Below are positions 38,444 through 47,094 of a stretch of DNA of 64,000 bases, piece after piece. Within the stretch, counting starts at the first letter, position 1; the number at the start of each line of letters is the position of its first letter. Made by a program: the position numbers and the translations under genes. The stretch is from Paraburkholderia bryophila (GTDB taxonomy: Bacteria; Pseudomonadota; Gammaproteobacteria; Burkholderiales; Burkholderiaceae), in assembly GCF_003269035.1 (NCBI RefSeq), contig NZ_QLTK01000002.1:310001-374000 (forward strand), given 5' to 3'. The notes beneath the pieces were generated by a model. That model saw only the letters and a program-made list of their open reading frames with translations. It ran no database searches and was not told where the DNA came from.

Positions 38444-39007
38444 TCAGATCACAAAGTAAGTCAGCTGAATCGCCGCGCGCGTCACCACCATCAGCAGCAC
38501 CTGCACGATGACGAACAGCAGAATCGGCGAGAGATCGATGCCGCCGAGTTGCGGCACGACCCGGCGCAACGGATTCAGGAACGGCGCGGTCAGCTGATAC
38601 AGAATCGGCATGGCCGGCGAGCGTGGATTGAGCCACGACAGCAGCGCCATCAGGATCGTCATCCAGATGATCAGATTCAGCGCCCACTTGATCACCGTCA
38701 GCACCGCGACGATCAGCAGCGTCGGCACGAGGGTCAAGGGATCGGCGCCGGTCAGGACCACCATCAGCACCACATAGACGATCGCCGCGATCAGCGCCGC
38801 GACGAGGCTTGCCCAATCGATGCTGCGGGTGCTCGGCAGAATGCGCCGCAGCGGCAGCACGATCCAGTTGGTGGCTTGCAGCACGGCGTTCGTGACCGGG
38901 TTGTACGGCGGCATGCGCACGACCTGTAGCCAGGCGCGCAGCAGCAACGCCGCGCCGAACAGCGTAAAGACGGTATTGAGCAGAAAACGGGCGATATCGC
39001 CAAACAT
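38444..39007 (-). CDS. YggT family membrane protein
   Basis: 187 residues with two YGGT repeats: LLRAWLQVVRMPPYNPVTNAV...PLRRILP in the first half and LLSWLNPRSPAMPILYQLTAPFLNPLRRVVP in the second, each flanked by hydrophobic helices. Four to five membrane segments. YggT proteins are linked to osmotic and envelope functions without a known activity. It stands alone on the minus strand beside the island. Confidence 0.88.
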   Translation of the reverse strand: MFGDIARFLLNTVFTLFGAALLLRAWLQVVRMPPYNPVTNAVLQATNWIVLPLRRILPSTRSIDWASLVAALIAAIVYVVLMVVLTGADPLTLVPTLLIVAVLTVIKWALNLIIWMTILMALLSWLNPRSPAMPILYQLTAPFLNPLRRVVPQLGGIDLSPILLFVIVQVLLMVVTRAAIQLTYFVI

Positions 39008-39250
39008 CGTGTGTCCTTATCCTTCTGATGGCGGCCGTCGGTCGGCCGCGGGGAGCCGGCGCGAACCGATCGGTGCGCCGGCGGTTTCATTCGGTTTCCA
39101 TGCGCCGATTTCGCGGAACGGCGCGTCATGCGCGATTTCGGGTCGGCCGCTCGGCCTGTGCCCGGCCATCCGCTCGATCGTGTGACGCTCCGGCAAGCTT
39201 GCGCGGCTAGCGCAACGATAGATTGCCGCCCTGGCCGCCTCCGCTCGCCA

Positions 39251-39571
39251 TCACACGGAAATCTTGATCTCGCTGATCAGAATCGCGCCGTTGCCGCCGT
39301 CGGTGTAATTGGGAATGTCCGCGGTAAGTTGTTCGGCTGCGGGCTTGAAGACCTTGTAGAAGTCGTCCGCGCTGTCGAACAGGAAATGGCCGGCGGCGAC
39401 ATACGGCGGCGGCGTTCCCGGCGGCCCGGCGTTGATGCCGACGTCGACCGACCAGCCTTTCAGCGACGGCCCGAACAGCTTGGCTGCAAGCGGCATGTGC
39501 GTGACGCAGTAATAGTCCACGTCGAAGTGGCCGTTTTCCCGATACGGATAAAGGATGCTGACCTTGATCAT
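39251..39571 (-). CDS. EthD domain protein
   Basis: 106 residues of a single ferredoxin-like EthD domain: MIKVSILYPYRENGHFDVDYYCVTHMPLAAKLFG, with the FDVDYYxxxHMPL motif diagnostic of the family, and the C-terminal DIPNYTDGGNGAILISEI. EthD proteins form dimers and are associated with ether degradation or polyketide-like metabolism; the substrate here is unknown. It is about 80 bp upstream of a DUF2520 gene with an unknown relation. Confidence 0.85.
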   Translation of the reverse strand: MIKVSILYPYRENGHFDVDYYCVTHMPLAAKLFGPSLKGWSVDVGINAGPPGTPPPYVAAGHFLFDSADDFYKVFKPAAEQLTADIPNYTDGGNGAILISEIKISV

Positions 39572-39648
39572 TGTGCGTTCTCGTCTGTTGGTCCCGAAGC
39601 GCGGCGCTGGCGGATTGCGCGCGGCGCCGGACGTCACATTATCACGGC

Positions 39649-40584
39649 TTACTTGACGCTTGCACCTGCTGCCGCCTGATTCAGCGAGCGGTTGAGCGAT
39701 TCCTCGACCGCTTCGGCAATTGCCTCGATGGCGGCGGGCGGTGTGGCGCGGCGCTCGGCCAGTCCGACCGCGCGCCGCGACAGCAAACCGTAGAGCGCGG
39801 CGTGGTCGCCGCCGAGTCCTTCCAGCAGCGCCAGCTGCTTTTCGACGACGCCGGTGTCGCCGCGTGACACCGGGCCCGCGAGCGCGTTGGGCAGGCCCTT
39901 GTCGCGCGCCGTTTCGATGGTGCCGGCGAGCATCGGCAGCAACGCGCGCAGCGCGTCGTCTTCGGCGAAACCGAGCGTGCGCCACAGCGCGACGCATTCG
40001 GCGAGGCTGCACAGCGCGAAGCTGGCGGCATAGTGCGCGGCGGCGTGATACAGCATGCGTCCGCCCGCCGGAATCGACAGCGGATGGCAGCGCAGCGCGA
40101 CGGCCAGCGCCGTCAGCGCATCTTTCAGCGCGCCATCGGCCTCGATCGTGACCGAGCAGCCGGCGATCCGTTCGAGGTCGGCGAGGTCACCTCCGAACAG
40201 GTACAGTGGATGAAAGCCGCCGATCGCCGCCCCCTGGTCGCGCGCCGGGGCCAGCAACTCGACCGGCGAGGCGCCGCTGCAATGCACCAGCGCTTTACGC
40301 GGGCTGGTCGCCGTCGCCGGATCGAAGCGCAGAGTGTGGGCGGCCGAACCGATATGGTCGTCCGGAACCGCTAAAAAGATGATGTCGGCGGCGTCGGCAA
40401 CCTGTTGAGGGTCGTCGCAAGCCGCGCAATGAGCGATTTGACCGGCGAGCCGGTTGGCTGAAGCCGCCGTGCGGCTCGTCACCGCCGTGACTGGATAGCC
40501 GGCGCGGGAAAAGCTCAGCGCAAGGCACCGCGCGAGCCGGCCTGCACCGATAAAGCCGAGGCGCGGCAGAGAAGACTGGGACAT
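39649..40584 (-). CDS. Rossmann-type oxidoreductase with DUF2520 domain
   Basis: 311 residues. N-terminal NAD(P)-binding RLGFIGAGRLARCLALSFSRAGYPVTAV (GxGxxxR) like 3-hydroxyisobutyrate/ProC-type dehydrogenases, then the DUF2520 part with KALVHCSGASPVELL and a histidine-rich AAAHYAASFA helix. Proteins of this kind are annotated as putative dehydrogenases; the reaction is not known. I use the ATG beginning MSQSSLPRLGF; the upstream open frame (48 codons) lacks family similarity. Confidence 0.82.
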   Translation of the reverse strand: MSQSSLPRLGFIGAGRLARCLALSFSRAGYPVTAVTSRTAASANRLAGQIAHCAACDDPQQVADAADIIFLAVPDDHIGSAAHTLRFDPATATSPRKALVHCSGASPVELLAPARDQGAAIGGFHPLYLFGGDLADLERIAGCSVTIEADGALKDALTALAVALRCHPLSIPAGGRMLYHAAAHYAASFALCSLAECVALWRTLGFAEDDALRALLPMLAGTIETARDKGLPNALAGPVSRGDTGVVEKQLALLEGLGGDHAALYGLLSRRAVGLAERRATPPAAIEAIAEAVEESLNRSLNQAAAGASVK

Positions 40585-40828
40585 GGTTGCCTGCTCCAGA
40601 CGGAACATTTGGACGGGAAGCAGAAGTATCGCGCATCCGGCCGCCGGCGCGCGGTGTGGGTTCATGAGCTTTCCTCTGATCAGTTGGCGCGCCGTATGGC
40701 GCGACTGGCCGGTTATCCGGCGCCACACGCCCCGCAGGCTTGAAAACTGCTCACAATTTCTCCATGTGTCGCTTCAGGCCGTTGCAGTTCCGGGTATTTC
40801 GTTTCGCAGTCAGATTCGGGAGGTCACG

Positions 40829-40990
40829 ATGAGCATATTTTCTTACCGAAAGCACTTGCGGTTCCTCACCCACGCACAGCGCCGTCGCTGGTGGGATCAG
40901 AAAAAGCGCCTGACGCCGCGCGTGCGGATCAGCGGCGCCTACGTCCCGCCTAGCGTGTCGCGCGAATTCGCCTACGTGAAGGTCGGTTGA
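40829..40990 (+). CDS. 53 aa basic protein, function unknown
   Basis: A GGGAGG site precedes the ATG at good spacing and a strong terminator follows 33 bp after the stop, which supports a real small gene. The product is rich in Arg, Lys and aromatic residues (MSIFSYRKHLRFLTHAQRRR, WWDQKKR) with no signal peptide or cysteines. I do not recognise a family. A nucleic-acid or ribosome role would fit the composition but is not shown. Confidence 0.6.
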   Translation: MSIFSYRKHLRFLTHAQRRRWWDQKKRLTPRVRISGAYVPPSVSREFAYVKVG

Positions 40991-41023
40991 TACACCGCGA
41001 CTAGCGCTGTCTGCAGGTAAGAG

Positions 41024-41052
41024 ATGCCCGGCTACGAACGCCGGGCATTTTT
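41024..41052 (+). terminator. Intrinsic terminator after the 53 aa gene
   Basis: Stem ATGCCCGGC / GCCGGGCAT, 7 nt loop, five T. Confidence 0.88.
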
Positions 41053-41370
41053 CGTTGCGGCACTTCAATCCAGTCGTCAGGATTGAAGCGAATTTGTAAT
41101 CAAAGATTACTGAAAAGCGCGCGTTCGACGCAGCGCGCTTCGTCAAGCGGTCCATGCGATCCCGCGACTGTGCGGAAACCCTTAGTTTTCAGCCCGCTAC
41201 GCTCTGCCTTCGGCATTTCTTGCGCACGGACCATTTGCGACGTATTGCCACCAATTGCAATTTGCAACAAATGCGCACAAATACGATTGGGCTTTTTCGA
41301 TACATTGGGTTCATGGCATGCAAGGCATGCGAAGTCGGCGACCTTGGTGGGCCGCGCTAGGAGAATACAA
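41053..41370. other. Gap with three consecutive perfect hairpins
   Basis: No gene is visible. Hairpins lie at 41063-41088 (CTTCAATCC / GGATTGAAG), 41096-41110 (GTAATC / GATTAC, 3 nt loop) and 41115-41140 (AAGCGCGC / GCGCGCTT). On the minus strand the last one is followed by TTTT. The rest up to the next gene is AT-richer and probably holds that gene's promoter. Confidence 0.5.
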
Positions 41371-41688
41371 GTGAAAAAGATCGTTCCGTTTGTCGTTGCC
41401 GCCGCACTCGGTCTGGGACTTGCCAGTGCAGCCGAAGCACACGTATCTGTGGGGATCGGCATTGGCGTGCCGATTGCGCCGGCTTATCCGGTTTACGCCG
41501 CGCCGCCGCCGGTGTATTACGCGCCGCCGCCGGTCTATGCTCCGCCGCCGGTTGTTTATGCGCCGCCGCCTGCAGTCGTGGTGGGTGGGTATTACGGTGG
41601 TTATGGCCGTCCTTATTACCACCACGGTTATTACGGCCGCGGCTATTACGGGCATGGTTATTACGGCCACGGCTACTACCGTCGCTAA
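41371..41688 (+). CDS. Secreted proline- and Gly/Tyr/His-rich repeat protein
   Basis: 105 residues. AGGAG lies before the GTG start. A signal peptide (VKKIVPFVVAAALGLGLASA, cleaved near AEA) is followed by a proline block with APPPV repeats (about 47-70) and a tail of YYGHG/GYYGRG repeats (about 74-105). Such proteins are common in Burkholderia as periplasmic or surface proteins of unknown role; the histidines could bind metal. It is ended by a terminator. Confidence 0.78.
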   Translation: MKKIVPFVVAAALGLGLASAAEAHVSVGIGIGVPIAPAYPVYAAPPPVYYAPPPVYAPPPVVYAPPPAVVVGGYYGGYGRPYYHHGYYGRGYYGHGYYGHGYYRR

Positions 41689-41722
41689 TCGCGCAAGCCG
41701 CGCGAGCGTTTAGCGCGGACTC

Positions 41723-41768
41723 AACGGCGTAACGCCGGCTTCGTCGCCGGGTTACGCCGTTTGTATTT
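41723..41768 (+). terminator. Terminator hairpin after the repeat protein
   Basis: Arms AACGGCGTAAC / GTTACGCCGTT with a GC-rich inner hairpin, followed by TTGTATTTT. Confidence 0.75.
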
Positions 41769-41847
41769 TGTTGGCGCGGTAGTGATCCAAAGCGCCGGTG
41801 AAGCTGGGAGAATGCCTGCTTAACCACCGCTCTGGAGAGTTTCGCCG

Positions 41848-42813
41848 ATGCATGCGCTTCCCGCTCCCACTTTCGACGACGTCCTCGACGCCGCCGCGCG
41901 TCTCGAAGGCGTCGCGCACCGCACCCCTGTTCTGACCTCGAGTACGTTCAACGAGCGCACGGGTGCGTCGGTATTCTTCAAATGCGAGAATTTTCAGCGC
42001 ATGGGCGCCTTCAAGTTTCGTGGCGCCTATAACGCAATTTCGCATTTCGACGCGGAGCAACGCAAAGCCGGCGTGCTGACGTTCTCGTCGGGCAATCATG
42101 CGCAAGCTATTGCGTTGTCGGCGCGGCTCGCCGGCATTCGCGCGACGATCATCATGCCGCACGACGCCCCTGCGGCCAAAGTCGCGGCCACCAAGGGTTA
42201 TGGCGGCGAGGTCATCACCTACGACCGCTACACCGAGAACCGCGAAGAGATCGGCCGCCGGCTCGCCGAAGAGCGCGGCATGACGCTGATTCCGCCTTAC
42301 GACCATCCGCATGTGATCGCGGGGCAGGGCACCGCCGTGAAGGAATTGCTCGATGAAACCGGCCCGCTCGACATGCTGTTCGTTTGCCTCGGCGGCGGCG
42401 GATTGATCGGCGGCAGCGCGTTGTCGGCTGCGGCACTGAGCCCGGCGTGCACGGTGATCGGCGTCGAGCCAGAAGCCGGCAACGACGCTCAGCAATCGCT
42501 CGCGCGCGGTGAGATCGTGCACATCGATACGCCGCGCACGATCGCCGACGGCGCCGCTTCCACGCATCTCGGCGACTACACGTTCGCGATCATTCGCAAG
42601 CGGGTGGCGCGAATCGAAACGGTCAGCGACGCGCAGTTGATCGACACGATGCGCTTTTTCGCGCAGCGCATGAAGATCGTGGTCGAGCCGACGGGTTGCC
42701 TCGCGGCGGCTGCAGTGCCGAACGGCATTGTGCCGGTCGAGGGCAAGCGCGTCGGCGTGGTGATCAGCGGCGGCAACGTCGATCTGGAAAAGCTCGCGCA
42801 GTATCTCGCGTGA
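41848..42813 (+). CDS. Serine/threonine dehydratase family PLP enzyme (threonine ammonia-lyase or hydroxyaspartate lyase type)
   Basis: 321 residues of fold type II. PLP lysine K56 in GAFKFRGAYNA, the SSGNHAQ motif (80-86), the glycine-rich phosphate loop CLGGGGLIGG and the C-terminal VISGGNVDLEKL are present. There is no C-terminal ACT regulatory domain, so it is the short catabolic type. It deaminates threonine/serine or threo-3-hydroxyaspartate; sequence alone does not separate these. Convergent with the LysE-type gene across a shared terminator. Confidence 0.88.
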   Translation: MHALPAPTFDDVLDAAARLEGVAHRTPVLTSSTFNERTGASVFFKCENFQRMGAFKFRGAYNAISHFDAEQRKAGVLTFSSGNHAQAIALSARLAGIRATIIMPHDAPAAKVAATKGYGGEVITYDRYTENREEIGRRLAEERGMTLIPPYDHPHVIAGQGTAVKELLDETGPLDMLFVCLGGGGLIGGSALSAAALSPACTVIGVEPEAGNDAQQSLARGEIVHIDTPRTIADGAASTHLGDYTFAIIRKRVARIETVSDAQLIDTMRFFAQRMKIVVEPTGCLAAAAVPNGIVPVEGKRVGVVISGGNVDLEKLAQYLA

Positions 42814-42861
42814 TAGAACGTTGGCGCTGACTTCCGCTGAACGGAATTAAAGATTGCCAAT

Positions 42862-42891
42862 GAAAAACGGCTCGCTTCCGGCGAGCCGTTT
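42862..42891. terminator. Bidirectional terminator
   Basis: Stem AAACGGCTCGC / GCGAGCCGTTT, 5 nt loop, A and T tails; between the convergent dehydratase and LysE-type genes. Confidence 0.88.
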
Positions 42892-42896
42892 GCACA

Positions 42897-43574
42897 TCAA
42901 CTCACCGCCTGCGCGGTCTGCACGATCAGATCGCGATACCCGTTCACGATCACGCTATATGAGAAGTACGCGAACAGCACCGCTGACAGCACATGACACG
43001 CGCGCAGCAACCCGGTGCCGGCGCGTTTACGACCGTGACTGCCCAGCCCGCAGATGAAGATCGTCCAGCACAGGCCGCCGAGAAAGAAGCCGCCGAGAAA
43101 TACCGGCGCCGTCGTCACGCTCGTGGCGCCCGCTTTCGCGATCAATGCGCCACCGACGGCCGCGAACCACAGAATCGCCGACGGCGACGACATCGCCAGC
43201 AAGACGCCGCGCAAAAAACCGCGCCATGCGGACAGATGCGGCGCGTTCGCATCCGCCTCGCCGGCGACTGCGGGGGCCGATGCCGGGAACATCGCTTCGC
43301 GCGCCATCTTCCACGTGAGAAACAGCAGAATCGCCGCGCCGCCGATCCACACCACCCAGCGCACCGATTCGAACTGCAGCAATGCGGCCATGCCCGCGAG
43401 CGCGAGCGCCGCGTAAATCAGATCGCCGATGCACGAGCCGAGGCCGAGCCAGAAGCCGGGTTTGAAGCCGTGGGAGAGCGTCAGCGAAATCATCGCGACG
43501 TTCACGAGACCGATATCCAGACACAACGACAGCGACAGAAAAAAACCATCCGACATCATTGAAAAAGCATGCAT
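42897..43574 (-). CDS. LysE/RhtB family amino acid exporter
   Basis: 225 residues with five to six membrane segments. The LysE signature lies in SHGFKPGFWLGLGSCIGDLIYAALALAG. A second conserved region is RGFLRGVLLAMSSPSAILWF. It exports amino acids or derivatives; the substrate is unknown. The start is uncertain: I chose the ATG at 43574, with a GTG four codons upstream as alternative; no strong ribosome site is visible. Confidence 0.85.
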   Translation of the reverse strand: MHAFSMMSDGFFLSLSLCLDIGLVNVAMISLTLSHGFKPGFWLGLGSCIGDLIYAALALAGMAALLQFESVRWVVWIGGAAILLFLTWKMAREAMFPASAPAVAGEADANAPHLSAWRGFLRGVLLAMSSPSAILWFAAVGGALIAKAGATSVTTAPVFLGGFFLGGLCWTIFICGLGSHGRKRAGTGLLRACHVLSAVLFAYFSYSVIVNGYRDLIVQTAQAVS

Positions 43575-43626
43575 CCGCGCGACCACTCCCTCGGTGTTTT
43601 GTTTTTGCTCTTGTCGTGCGGCTTGC

Positions 43627-45195
43627 CTACAGGCCCAGCTCGTTCCACAACGTGTCGATGCGCTGTTTGACGGCTTTATCCATCTCGATCGGGCGGCCCC
43701 ATTCGCGATCGGTTTCGCCGGGCCACTTGTTGGTGGCGTCGAGTCCCATCTTCGACCCGAGCCCCGCCACCGGCGAGGCGAAATCCAGGTAGTCGATCGG
43801 CGTGCGGTCCACCAGCACCGTGTCGCGCGCGGGATCGATGCGCGTGGTGATCGCCCAGATCACTTCTTTCCAGTCGCGAATATTGACGTCTTCGTCGACC
43901 ACGACGATGAACTTCGTATACATGAACTGCCGCAGAAAACTCCACACGCCGAACATCACGCGTTTGGCGTGGCCGGGGTAGCTCTTTTTCATCTGCACGA
44001 TGGCCATGCGATAGCTGCAGCCTTCCGGCGGCAGATAGAAATCGGTGATCTCGCTGAACTGCTTCTGCAACAGCGGCACGAACACTTCGTTGAGCGCGAC
44101 GCCGAGCACCGCGGGTTCGTCGGGCGGTTTGCCGGTATAGGTGGAGTGATAGATCGCATCGCGCCGCATGGTGATGCGTTCCACGGTGAAAACCGGGAAC
44201 CACTCCTGCTCGTTGTAATAGCCGGTGTGGTCGCCGTATGGGCCTTCCAGCGCATGTTCGTAGCCGGCCGACGCGCCTTTGGCGGGCCGCGGCGGCGCGC
44301 CGGCCGGAGCGGGCGAGGGCGTGCCTTCCTGCGGATAAATGAAGCCCTCGAGCACGATCTCGGCGCGCGCGGGCACCTGCAAACCGTCGACGCCCGGCGT
44401 GATGCATTTGGCGAGCTCGGTGCGCCCGCCGCGCAGCAGTCCGGCGAACTGGTATTCGGACAAGGTATCGGGCACCGGCGTGACCGCGCCGAGGATCGTG
44501 GCCGGATCGGCGCCCAACACCACCGCCACCGGATAAGGCTTGCCCGGATTCTGCAGCGCGAACTCGCGGAAATCGAGCGCGCCGCCGCGATGCGCGAGCC
44601 AGCGCATGATCAATTTGTTACGCCCGATCAATTGCTGGCGATATATGCCTAAATTTTGTCGGCTCTTATTCGGGCCTTTTGTGACGGTCAGGCCCCATGT
44701 GATCAACGGCCCGGCGTCGCCCGGCCAGCAGGTCTGAATGGGCAGCCTGGCGAGGTCCACGTCGTTGCCTTCCCAGACGATTTCCTGGCAGGGTGGCGCG
44801 CTCACCGTTTTGGGCGCCATGTCCCACACCGCCTTGGCCAGCGAGAACAGTTTGCCCGCGTCCTCGAGGCCTTTGGGCGGCTCCGGTTCCTTCAACGCGG
44901 AGAGCAGCCGGCCGACGTCGCGCAGCGACTCAAGCGCAGCGCCATCGCCTTCACCGGCCTGCGCGTCGACACCCATGCCGAGCGCCACCCGACGCGGCGT
45001 GCCGAACAGGTTGCCGAGCACCGGAAACTCATGCTGGGCCCGACTCTCGAACAGCAACGCCGGGCCGCCGGCGCGCAGCACGCGGTCGCACAGTTCGGTC
45101 ATTTCCAGGACAGGCGAGACGGTTTGCGAGATACGGCGCAGCTCCCCGATCGTTTCGAGACGGCCGACGAAATCACGCAGGTCTTTATATTTCAT
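43627..45195 (-). CDS. ubiD: 4-hydroxy-3-polyprenylbenzoate decarboxylase UbiD
   Basis: 522 residues (E. coli UbiD 497). Conserved prenyl-FMN and active-site segments are present, including [19 protein letters not shown], the [10 protein letters not shown] motif, the [21 protein letters not shown] stretch and [22 protein letters not shown]. It removes the carboxyl group from polyprenyl-hydroxybenzoate in ubiquinone synthesis and needs UbiX-made prenyl-FMN. A small insertion rich in Ala, Pro and Gly (about residues 292-310) distinguishes it from E. coli. Confidence 0.93.
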   Translation of the reverse strand: MKYKDLRDFVGRLETIGELRRISQTVSPVLEMTELCDRVLRAGGPALLFESRAQHEFPVLGNLFGTPRRVALGMGVDAQAGEGDGAALESLRDVGRLLSALKEPEPPKGLEDAGKLFSLAKAVWDMAPKTVSAPPCQEIVWEGNDVDLARLPIQTCWPGDAGPLITWGLTVTKGPNKSRQNLGIYRQQLIGRNKLIMRWLAHRGGALDFREFALQNPGKPYPVAVVLGADPATILGAVTPVPDTLSEYQFAGLLRGGRTELAKCITPGVDGLQVPARAEIVLEGFIYPQEGTPSPAPAGAPPRPAKGASAGYEHALEGPYGDHTGYYNEQEWFPVFTVERITMRRDAIYHSTYTGKPPDEPAVLGVALNEVFVPLLQKQFSEITDFYLPPEGCSYRMAIVQMKKSYPGHAKRVMFGVWSFLRQFMYTKFIVVVDEDVNIRDWKEVIWAITTRIDPARDTVLVDRTPIDYLDFASPVAGLGSKMGLDATNKWPGETDREWGRPIEMDKAVKQRIDTLWNELGL

Positions 45196-45802
45196 CTGGT
45201 GCGGTTCAGTGCCGCGCGAGCGGCGGGAAGGAAGGGCGCGGCAGGCTGCTACCGCACCAAAGCGATTGTCGATTTTACCTGCGTTGACTGGCGCACGTAG
45301 CTCAGCCGAACGGCCTAGATAGAGGAACTCATTTGAGATGGCTCAAAAGGCGCATGCTGCGCGGCTCTTGACCGACTGAACACTGTTCATTATTACAATT
45401 AGTTATACTTTTGCCTGTTTATAGTGTTGACGATCTATAAAACCCTGCATAGAATCCGTCCACATTGGTTGCAGGGCGTGAACCTTTTTACCACTGCCCC
45501 CGGTCCCTTTAGACGCAACGCGTCACCGTTTACCGAACCCCTGCACGGTATCTGACGGCCTTAGTGAAGTCCTTGCAAGCGCCAACTGACGCTGGTTTTT
45601 CGCGTGGGAGCCACCGCCTGCATACTTTTTTGGTATGCCGCGGCCACTTTTCAGGACGGCTCCCCACAGACGGTATTTGCCGTTTTCCCGACGTCGCTGC
45701 TGCCCTAACCAGACAGAGCACGCGATGTCTTGACTCTTCGAACGTGTGTTACCGCCTGTTCACATGGCGGAGTTCGGGGATCATGCAACATGGGAGATCT
45801 GA
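45196..45802. other. 607 bp non-coding region upstream of the lytic transglycosylase
   Basis: No convincing gene on either strand. A hairpin TTTGAG-ATGG-CTCAAA lies near 45336, a strong promoter at 45427-45455, and about 340 nt of leader follow, with a GCATAC / GTATGC hairpin around 45617-45640. The sequence is AT-richer than the surroundings. An 80-codon frame ending at 45806 has no ribosome site and atypical codon use, so I do not call it. Confidence 0.6.
45427..45455 (+). promoter_or_regulatory. Strong sigma70-type promoter of the transglycosylase leader
   Basis: TTGACG and TAGAAT (each 5 of 6 to consensus) at the ideal 17 bp spacing. Transcription would begin near 45462, giving a 5' leader of about 340 nt. 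Confidence 0.65.
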
Positions 45803-46981
45803 ATGAACGCCTGGTTATCGTGGCGTCCCGATGAGCGTATTGCGCAGGTTGTGCGTGGTGTGCTGCGTCGCGGGACGCGAATGAGTCATCACCTGTTCAG
45901 CATTGTCGGCGGTATCGCTGTCGTGCTGGCACTCGTACTGTGGCTGATGCCGGCCCTGCGCGGCACGCTTGCCGCCAAGCTGATGCCGGTTGTGTCGGCC
46001 GCCGTGCAAGCCGGGCCTGCCCGCTTGCTGCAGGGCAATCCGCTGCCGTCGTTCGGCCCGCCGGGCAGCGCGTCTTCCGACGACTCGCTGTCCGCCAATT
46101 CGAACGGAACCGATAGCGCAAGCGGTGCGAACACCAACACCGCCGCCACCTCGAGCAACGCCAGTTTTGATGGGGCCTTCGACGGCTCCGGTTCGGCAGG
46201 CATGGGCGTCGCCGCCCTTAACGGGCTCGACCCGCGCACCATGCAAAGCGTCAGCGCGCTGGCGCGTCTGATCCCGTCGCAGCGTGTCTCCGCCGATGCC
46301 CGCGATGACCGCGTGCTGGTGTCGACCCGTGAGCAGGATCTGGTCGCGTCCTACCTGGCGCGGCGTTATCGCGTCGCTCAGGAGCCCGTCAGCGAGCTCG
46401 TGAAGGCCGCGTTCGACACCGGTCGCGAGGTCGGTCTCGACCCGCTGCTGCTGCTGTCCGTGATGGCGATCGAATCGGGCTTTAACCCGTACGCCGAGAG
46501 CGGCGTGGGCGCGCAAGGCCTGATGCAGGTCATGTCGAAGGTGCACTCGGACAAGTTCCAGTACTTCGGCGGCCAGAGTGCGGCGCTCGAACCGGTTGCT
46601 AACATCAAGGTGGGCGCGCTGGTGCTGAAGGATTGCATCGCCCGCGGTGGTTCGTTGCCGGGCGGCTTGCGTCTTTACGTGGGCTCGACCTCGCAGGACG
46701 ACGGCGGTTACGGCGCCAAGGTAATGGCCGAGCGCGGACGTCTGCGCGACGTGGCGCGCGGCCGCAAGGTGCCGGTCAACGCACCTCAGTCACCGGTTCT
46801 GACGACCGCTTCTGCGAATACGACGGCCGCGGCGGCGACCAGCAGCAAGCGCGTGCAGGTGACGCTCGATGGTGGTCATCCCCTGAGTGCGGCGCCGGTG
46901 AAGACGCCGGTGTCCGAGCAGGACGACGCCAGTTCCAACGCCACCAAGCATGTTGCTTCGAATTCGGAGTTCGGCGCTTAA
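45803..46981 (+). CDS. Lytic transglycosylase with membrane anchor (SLT domain)
   Basis: 392 residues. A short cytoplasmic start, one membrane segment (about 31-52), a Ser/Asn/Ala/Gly-rich linker (80-140), then the SLT domain (about 180-310) with catalytic E224 in SVMAIESGFNPYAES and the downstream GAQGLMQVMSKVH motif. The C-terminal 70 residues are low-complexity. It would cleave peptidoglycan glycan strands in the periplasm with anhydro-muramyl ends. GGGAG precedes the ATG. The long leader suggests post-transcriptional control. Confidence 0.88.
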   Translation: MNAWLSWRPDERIAQVVRGVLRRGTRMSHHLFSIVGGIAVVLALVLWLMPALRGTLAAKLMPVVSAAVQAGPARLLQGNPLPSFGPPGSASSDDSLSANSNGTDSASGANTNTAATSSNASFDGAFDGSGSAGMGVAALNGLDPRTMQSVSALARLIPSQRVSADARDDRVLVSTREQDLVASYLARRYRVAQEPVSELVKAAFDTGREVGLDPLLLLSVMAIESGFNPYAESGVGAQGLMQVMSKVHSDKFQYFGGQSAALEPVANIKVGALVLKDCIARGGSLPGGLRLYVGSTSQDDGGYGAKVMAERGRLRDVARGRKVPVNAPQSPVLTTASANTTAAAATSSKRVQVTLDGGHPLSAAPVKTPVSEQDDASSNATKHVASNSEFGA

Positions 46982-47043
46982 CGTTCAGCGTTGGCGACAT
47001 GAGCTGAATTCGACTGGGGCCGACGCAAAAGTTCGGCCGCCAC

Positions 47044-47073
47044 AAAAAAGGACACCCGCGAGTGTCCTTTTTT
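47044..47073. terminator. Bidirectional terminator
   Basis: Stem AAAAAAGGACAC / GTGTCCTTTTTT with a 6 nt loop, between the convergent transglycosylase and aminotransferase genes. Confidence 0.93.
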
Positions 47074-47094
47074 ACGTCTGGCAATCCGGAAGCA

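Noticed and set aside
38246..38929. 227-codon plus-strand frame at the right edge of the island
   Set aside because: It crosses the att repeat and runs antisense to the yggT-type gene; Gln/Arg/His-biased shadow.
45564..45806. 80-codon frame overlapping the transglycosylase start (ATGA)
   Set aside because: No ribosome site, unusual codon use for this genome, no recognisable features; the overlap is probably chance.
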